A DNA stretch of 54,055 nucleotides from Zelonia costaricensis (Eukaryota; Euglenozoa; Kinetoplastea; Trypanosomatida; Trypanosomatidae): NCBI GenBank assembly GCA_030849075.1, contig JASAOO010003397.1:1-54055 (forward strand), given 5' to 3'. The notes beneath the pieces are model-generated. The model saw only the letters and a list, made by a program, of their open reading frames with translations. It did not search any database and was not told the origin of the DNA. Every line of letters starts with the position of its first letter. Position 1 is the first letter of the stretch. A program made the position numbers and the translations under genes. Positions 49,901-54,055 of the stretch are shown piece after piece.

Positions 49901-52900
49901 GCTGTCCACGACTGCGGTTGACGTCGCCGCCTCCTCCAGCTGCGGCGGAAGGGGCGTCGGCGAGACGGGCTCAACTTCCTCCAGCACTCGCCCAGAGCGG
50001 TGCGACGACGAGGCCACAGCCACGGAGTGCGTGTAGCGGCTCGACTTCACAGTCGACGACACGACACTGGCCGTCCGCTCCGACGGCGTGCGAGAGCCTG
50101 TCTTGCTCGACACGTGCGACTCCGCCGGCGAGTGCACCAGCTGCGCCTCCGCCGGGCGCGCGCTGCCGTTGCTGTGCGGCACTTCCATACTGCGGTGGCT
50201 GCCCGTGACGGACGACGCCGCGGACCGCTGCGACACCGACGCCGGCGCGCTCGCCTGCGACTTCGCGTGAGACGAGAAGGAGGACGACGCGATGCTCGGG
50301 GGCAGGTTGGGCGACGCCACCATCGGGATGTCTTCCGGCTGGAGCGGCATCACAGGCTCCTCTTCTGCGGCTCCGCTGACGAACTGCTGAACGGCGTCGG
50401 CTGCGATGCACGAAGGACGCGAGTACGCCGTGCCGGAAGGGCGGCTAGACGCCACCACGGAGGACGGCGAGGAGGCCGTGCTGCTGGGCATGGCGGAGGC
50501 GGTGGCGTCACCGTCCATCGCTTCCACGGGCGCCACCGCACCAGGAAACACGGAGGAGTGGCGGCGGGCCGGCAACGAGGAGCGCACGCTCGACGCCTCC
50601 GGGTACGCGTCACTGCGCGACACGCTGCTGCGCTGGCTCTCGCTGGCGGTGCTCAACAGCACGTCCGAGCGGCGGCGCTCCGGCAGCCGCGCGGACGGGT
50701 GCGAGCTCGCTGCAACGCTAACCGTATCCGCCTCTGACGCCGCCACGGAGCTGCCGCGGCGCGACGAGACGGCGGTGGTCGCGGTCGGCGTCGATAACTC
50801 CGCCATGAGTACCTCGAGCACAATCGACTCCTTGCGCGGTGCCGAGGACGGCGTGCCACGCGGCTGCGATTGCGGCTGCGACGCAGACGACGAAGACCGC
50901 GCAGTGGAGGCGGCGGTGGCGAGATCGGTGTGGCGCGGCAGCGGGCGCTGCACCGTCTCGGCGCCGGTCACCGGCACCGCAGTGGCTGAGGCGGTGGTGC
51001 GGCGAGTGTAGGAGGAGGCGCGGGACGGCAGGCGACTCCCGTTCGTGCTCGCGGCTGCAGAGGAGGCGGTGGTGGCGCTGCTGCCGCTGCTGATGCTGCT
51101 GGCCCGGGAGCTGACCACGGTCCCGCCAGCCGCCGCGTCCTCGCCTTTACGCCTCTCGCACGTTCGCTGGCTGCGCTCCCGCACCTCCGGAATGGCGGAC
51201 GATGCGACGGAGGAGTCTCGGGACGGCGCAGCCGAGGACTCCGTTGGCGCCGCGGAGACGGTGGAGGGTGGGGAGGGACGTTGCGGGCGGGCGGGGCCCT
51301 GCACCGCCGGCGCCTTCTGGACGGGCTGCAGCTTTGCAGACCGCACCCCGTCCCCCTCCTCGCGCGGGCGGTGGCGCGGCTCGCGCTCTGTCGTTGCGGG
51401 CGGCTCAACTGAAGACGCGCTAGACGACTCGGACGGCAGGCGGTAGCCGTTGCCGTCGGACCGCGTGGCCGAGGCGTCGCGCGGCTTCCGGGACGAGGCC
51501 CGCGGCTTGTAGCCCATTTTGCCGTTCCCACTCGCCGCAGAGCGCTTCTCGGCCGGCTTCTCCTCCCGCTGCTGCGACTGCGGCTGGGGCTGCTGCGCAG
51601 GGCCGTGAGGACGGCGCAGGGCGAGCGGCGTGGACGCCTCCGACGACGCAGGGGGGCGCGCGGCTGCCCGCTCGGCCTCGTGGCCGTCCAGAAAGCGCAG
51701 CACTGGGGGCAGCGCCATGCCGCCGTTGCCCCGCTCCATGACGTAGTCGCCGATCGCGCAGAGCTCGTCGACGGTGAAGGCCTCGAACGGGCCGGGGTCG
51801 GCGTACTCGAGCGAGAGCACGTAAAACCGCAGGCCCGCCTTCTCGAAAGGCGAGGCGCACAGGTGCAGCGGCTCGCGCGTCATGACGGGCCAGAAGGGCG
51901 GGTCGCCCTCACGCGGGCCGAGCACACGCGGGTCGAACCCCTTCACCTCCGCGGCGAGAATCGCCGTGTACGAGCGGTCCCCCAGCGTCTTGCCAAAGGT
52001 CTCGTCCACGTAGCGCTGCAGCGCGTCGGCAACCACGTCGCTCGCCGTGCGGCACGCGAGACCGTCCTCGCACTCGCCCGTCAGGACGGCGGACGCGGAC
52101 TGACGGCGCCGCGCCGCAGCAGACGCGCGGCGGCGCTCACCACACGTGCGGTGCGGCACCTCCTCGACCCCCTCGTCCGCGCCCTCCATCCGCCTCTCCG
52201 CCGCCGCGTCGGCGCCCGTGTTGTTGGCTTGGATGCCGAAGAGCGGCGTGAAGGCCTCGTCACAGGCCACCTCGGCCGCAACGCACCGGCCTGCCACGAC
52301 AAGGCAGCGCAGGCACAACGGCGTCTGCGGGCAGTAGTCGTTGAGCAGCAGGCACGGAAGGTCCCGCACGGCGTCACGCAGGGCGCCGGAGTGCTTGAGC
52401 AGCTCGATCGCGTCGCGGCCCGTGTGGCACGCCACGGTGGTGTACGCGTACGGTCCCCTGCACTTCCCGGCGCGGTAGCGCTGCACCTCGGGCATGTGAG
52501 CCGGGCACCGCACGAACGCCTGCGCCACCTCCGACAGGCGCGTCCCCATCGGGAGGGTCTGCACGTAGAAGGTGGAGAAGGCGAAGGCATCGATGCAGGC
52601 CGCCACCTTCTCCTGCGCCTCCTTCAGCCGCAGCGGTGCCAGGCACGGGACGACAGCAGCAAAGGGCGTCTTGGCCGCCAGCCGTTCTTCATGGAACCAC
52701 ATCGAGAGGTCCGTCTGCTGCGCCGTCGCGAGCTGCCCCTGCTGCGCCTCGACAACAGCGATCCAGTCCTCGAAGTCCTGCGCCACCCGCTCCGCCTCGC
52801 CGTCCGCGCCGTGGGTCCGTGCCATGGTACCGGCGGCTGTGGTCGCTGTGGCAGGGGCGAGCACCGTGCCGCGGTCGCCACCGGGCGTGGACTGTGAGTT

Positions 52901-53065
52901 GCGCCGCACCTCGAGCGCCCACGCGTTCTGCCGCACGTCTCCCTGCGCGGCAATCGCCATGGCCACCTCCGCGGCGGCGGTGGGGCCCTTGTTCATCAGG
53001 GCGACGCTCTCGGCGTTCGCGCTGGCGCGCCGACTGGGCGACTGCCCTGGAAGGAAGGTTGTCAT
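46994..53065 (-). CDS. Giant Ser/Ala-rich repeat protein with CDC123-like N-terminal domain
   Basis: 2023 residues. Residues about 95-465 look folded. Several blocks follow the order of CDC123/D123 proteins: DAIELLKHSGAL at 218-229, LLLNDYCPQTPLCLRCLVVAG at 239-259, AEVACDEAFTPLFG at 264-277, SYTAILAAEV at 365-374 and LEYADPGPFEAFTVDEL at 419-435. In CDC123 the equivalent IDFNP carries Mg-ATP contacts; here it reads LEYADP, so activity may be lost. A basic, Ala-rich insert lies at 282-340. From about 465 to the end the protein is Ser/Ala/Pro-rich and disordered, with two 207-residue repeats at 907-1113 and 1310-1516 and a diverged unit between them. Acidic stretches lie at about 1600-1700 and a short helix ends the protein. 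The ATG at 53065 is the first in frame. Function is unknown; the CDC123 match is my own reading. Confidence 0.8.
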   Translation of the reverse strand: MTTFLPGQSPSRRASANAESVALMNKGPTAAAEVAMAIAAQGDVRQNAWALEVRRNSQSTPGGDRGTVLAPATATTAAGTMARTHGADGEAERVAQDFEDWIAVVEAQQGQLATAQQTDLSMWFHEERLAAKTPFAAVVPCLAPLRLKEAQEKVAACIDAFAFSTFYVQTLPMGTRLSEVAQAFVRCPAHMPEVQRYRAGKCRGPYAYTTVACHTGRDAIELLKHSGALRDAVRDLPCLLLNDYCPQTPLCLRCLVVAGRCVAAEVACDEAFTPLFGIQANNTGADAAAERRMEGADEGVEEVPHRTCGERRRASAAARRRQSASAVLTGECEDGLACRTASDVVADALQRYVDETFGKTLGDRSYTAILAAEVKGFDPRVLGPREGDPPFWPVMTREPLHLCASPFEKAGLRFYVLSLEYADPGPFEAFTVDELCAIGDYVMERGNGGMALPPVLRFLDGHEAERAAARPPASSEASTPLALRRPHGPAQQPQPQSQQREEKPAEKRSAASGNGKMGYKPRASSRKPRDASATRSDGNGYRLPSESSSASSVEPPATTEREPRHRPREEGDGVRSAKLQPVQKAPAVQGPARPQRPSPPSTVSAAPTESSAAPSRDSSVASSAIPEVRERSQRTCERRKGEDAAAGGTVVSSRASSISSGSSATTASSAAASTNGSRLPSRASSYTRRTTASATAVPVTGAETVQRPLPRHTDLATAASTARSSSSASQPQSQPRGTPSSAPRKESIVLEVLMAELSTPTATTAVSSRRGSSVAASEADTVSVAASSHPSARLPERRRSDVLLSTASESQRSSVSRSDAYPEASSVRSSLPARRHSSVFPGAVAPVEAMDGDATASAMPSSTASSPSSVVASSRPSGTAYSRPSCIAADAVQQFVSGAAEEEPVMPLQPEDIPMVASPNLPPSIASSSFSSHAKSQASAPASVSQRSAASSVTGSHRSMEVPHSNGSARPAEAQLVHSPAESHVSSKTGSRTPSERTASVVSSTVKSSRYTHSVAVASSSHRSGRVLEEVEPVSPTPLPPQLEEAATSTAVVDSVPPSVASSVISSAKPATQNSWRAARTSHAAPSASHRSAASSQMPSEVPGPRQYADAASEKSVSVAASTVQSSRYTAWSYRSGPVPECTPTPSQRAAAEDAISPVPAPPGHEEVEASTAAVESVPASSAPSVVSSAKPASQRSSHAVPPAHVTASPSHRSAASSQAPSSVSGSRCRRHGAEANAPAAAASAFPVESQVLSEVVCPPVQERAASIASSAALSSRYSAAASSRRGRDAEGSCAAVAVAAVESVTPPPPLQPEDIPMVASPNLTPSIASSSVSSHAKSQASAPASVSQRSAASSVAGSRRSMEVPHSNGSARPAEAQLVHSPAESHVSSKTGSRTPSERTASVVSSTVKSSRYTHSVAVASSSHRSGRVLEEVEPVSPTPLLPQLEEAATSTAVVDSVPPSVASSVISSAKPATQNSWRAARSSHAAPSASRRSAASSQVPSEVPGPRQYADAASSQVANHDHDVTPVHEDGADDGASQGSSSMPPSAPRRRTSGIPARRSPPADAASGVHSLTDSAAGRGCPVGVPAEAAGPAQYPMEAEPADLEAHDSVSCRGEPEERSEASESDADEPALDGEAAEDATTAQTEAEREPEEEEAELRPRRTARRGSDADASEAAASLFSSFDAGAVDEAAAPTDGVETMSLSGCDDAATPEQPAASEPPAVEDEEAALGPEAAEDEEEDDHAVSTYYSDHTSVTGAGSDFPGMNSADFQSCISAAPSGVSSIRTDRRAWSSRPTSVVSGYAPPPPPPEQPAAAVAAILESGAEIASVHSSARSTNGAHSATPPPPPAPQHHASAPPPVKSASSAASSSTATSTSHIAAAASGRRGTRPYIGDAAAAVAEAPTSLRSQPSASQRSNASSSVAVAPASTHQRRGSRGGGSICDEGRQDACTSPAGEQMPEKSINTAATTTAEAESQTVAIVREDRDAALRTARRRAMAALVVASAAYEEVERVAAIFGRSA
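48518..49138 (-). repeat. Direct repeat copy 2 (621 bp, in frame)
   Basis: Aligns without gaps to 49727-50347 at a constant offset of 1209 bp. It encodes residues 1310-1516, with only about 8 amino-acid differences from copy 1. Confidence 0.9.
49727..50347 (-). repeat. Direct repeat copy 1 (621 bp, in frame)
   Basis: Encodes residues 907-1113, from PLQPEDIPMVASPN to PRQYADAAS. Offset to copy 2 is 403 codons. The DNA between the copies encodes a related but clearly diverged unit (SSRY and SSAKPA elements recur). Confidence 0.9.
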
Positions 53066-53497
53066 GCGGGCAGTGGGCAGCACACCGAGTTGCAACTGTG
53101 AGGGGGGGCCGGTGTGGACGAAGGGCGAATGGAGAGCGCCTGGGAGATGTGGTGGTGAATGACGACGTCAGCGATGCACCGGCACACAACCGTCACTAGG
53201 GAGAGCGGTGGGGGGGGGGGGGGGCAAATCTGCGCACAGCGAGACACGCACTCGAGGGAACGAGACAAATGTTAAGAAACGACAGGACAACCGAAAGAAC
53301 AGAGAAGACGATGGGGGATGGACGAAACCGGACGGAGAACGGACGGGGAAAGGGGAGGGGGAAAGGGGGCGGAAAGAGTGGTTGCGCGTCTTCTGGAAAG
53401 GCGGGTGGAACACGCGCAAGAGCAGCTGAGAAAGAAGGCTTCAAAGACACGACGCGGAGAGCCGTATTGGTTACAGAACGTTTGCGTTCGCGTTTGC

Positions 53498-53519
53498 GTG
53501 TGTGTGTGTGTGTGTGTGT
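53498..53519 (+). repeat. GT/TG microsatellite
   Basis: Perfect dinucleotide repeat of 11 units in the spacer. Confidence 0.9.
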
Positions 53520-53772
53520 TTGCGGCGGTCAAAATGTGAATGCTCGAGTGGCTGTGTGTTATGTAGAGCGAGGCGCCGAGTTGACGGTGCGTGGGAGAAG
53601 GACAACGAAAAGGGATGAGAAGTGAACAGAAGCAAGGGCTACAGGCACGCGTCAACACACATCTCTGTGTGTGTGTGGGGGGGGTGTACTGATCAGCACA
53701 TAAAAGGACGTCAAGCAGTATTCACGCACACACACACGCGTAGCCATCAACGCGTGTCATGGAAGAACCCTC

Positions 53773-53795
53773 CACACACACACACACACACACAC
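53773..53795 (+). repeat. CA microsatellite
   Basis: Perfect CA repeat of about 11 units in the probable 3' UTR of the gene entering at the right edge. Confidence 0.9.
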
Positions 53796-54013
53796 CGATA
53801 CTTGATTGCCCAGCACCCTTCACAGAGACACGCTTCCGCTTTGATCAGCGTGTTGCTGCTCCTTCGTCTTGATGACTAGACCCGACACGCATCCGCTACA
53901 ACGCTCCAGCACGAGGCTGAGAACCGCACAAAGTGCAAAGACGAGCAGAGTAGATCGAGTCTAAAACCCTCCCAAAAAAGGACGACACACACCCGCGCCA
54001 CTCTCGACGCCGC

Positions 54014-54055
54014 CTAGGGCAGGTTGAGCACCTTCTTCAGGTTCTTCTTGTTCAC
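54014..54055 (-). CDS. 3' end of an unidentified gene, cut by the window edge
   Basis: On the minus strand the last bases read in frame VNKKNLKKVLNLP and a TAG stop (54014-54016). The codons lack the simple-sequence character of the adjoining spacer, and this is where the next gene of the polycistron is expected. Thirteen codons are too few to name the protein. Confidence 0.5.
   Translation of the reverse strand: MNKKNLKKVLNLP

Larger units (their letters stand above)
53066..54013. other. Spacer right of the giant repeat protein gene
   Basis: No gene seen. A pyrimidine-rich minus strand at 53096-53145, with an AG at 53096-53097, could give a leader of about 30 nt for the giant gene. A 15-G run lies at 53210-53224, purine-rich plus strand at 53200-53440, a TG repeat at 53498-53519 and CA repeats at 53729-53739 and 53773-53795. 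Confidence 0.6.

Noticed and set aside
51605..52897. 430-codon plus-strand open frame
   Set aside because: Antisense shadow of the CDC123-like part of the 2023-residue gene, Arg/Leu/Val-rich, no motif.
53066..53095. Ten-codon upstream extension of the giant protein starting with TTG
   Set aside because: No ATG in the extension; the first ATG is at 53065.
1..54055. tRNA, rRNA, CRISPR or complete transposon
   Set aside because: No cloverleaf with CCA-type acceptor, rRNA core, spaced repeats or transposase/reverse transcriptase motif was noticed on reading; a tRNAscan/Infernal run would be needed to exclude small RNAs.

Overview
The window comes from the nuclear genome of a trypanosomatid, most likely of the Leishmania/Leptomonas/Crithidia group (Leishmaniinae). 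All fifteen recognisable protein-coding genes, plus a gene fragment at each of two places (a truncated copine tail and a gene end at the right edge), lie on the minus strand. No gene shows an intron. Coding DNA is GC-rich. The spacers are long and simple: CA/TG microsatellites, long G and A runs, and purine-rich plus strand (so pyrimidine-rich on the transcribed-sense strand). This is the layout of one polycistronic unit read right to left and processed by spliced-leader trans-splicing. No strand switch, rRNA, tRNA, CRISPR array or complete transposon was seen. From memory, the order BiP, copine and cytochrome P450 reductase matches Leishmania major chromosome 28. That is recollection, not a search result.

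In transcription order (right to left) the genes are: the last codons of an unidentified gene at the right edge; a 2023-residue protein whose N-terminal part resembles CDC123/D123 and whose Ser/Ala-rich tail holds a 621-bp direct repeat; an arginase-superfamily protein with a Cys at the first metal-ligand position and a glycosomal-type SHL end; a 1469-residue RasGEF-like protein with large insertions; a V-ATPase c-type proteolipid with an extra N-terminal hydrophobic segment; a leucine-rich-repeat protein with an N-myristoylation motif; a small AN1 zinc-finger protein; a 249-residue protein with two GKSRY motifs; a copine followed directly by the broken tail of a second copine at an assembly gap; the ER chaperone BiP; a 762-residue low-complexity, probably nuclear protein; an FHA plus WWE protein; an SMP-30/regucalcin-type protein; NADPH-cytochrome P450 reductase; and a protein with a BILBO1-type N-terminal domain.

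The genes do not form one pathway, as is normal for trypanosomatid polycistrons. The leads most worth following are the PNK-type FHA plus WWE architecture (a possible reader of DNA-break and poly(ADP-ribose) signals), the divergent CDC123-like domain fused to a repeat tail, the RasGEF with inserted low-complexity blocks, the probably glycosomal arginase relative, the BILBO1-like cytoskeletal protein and the collapsed copine array.
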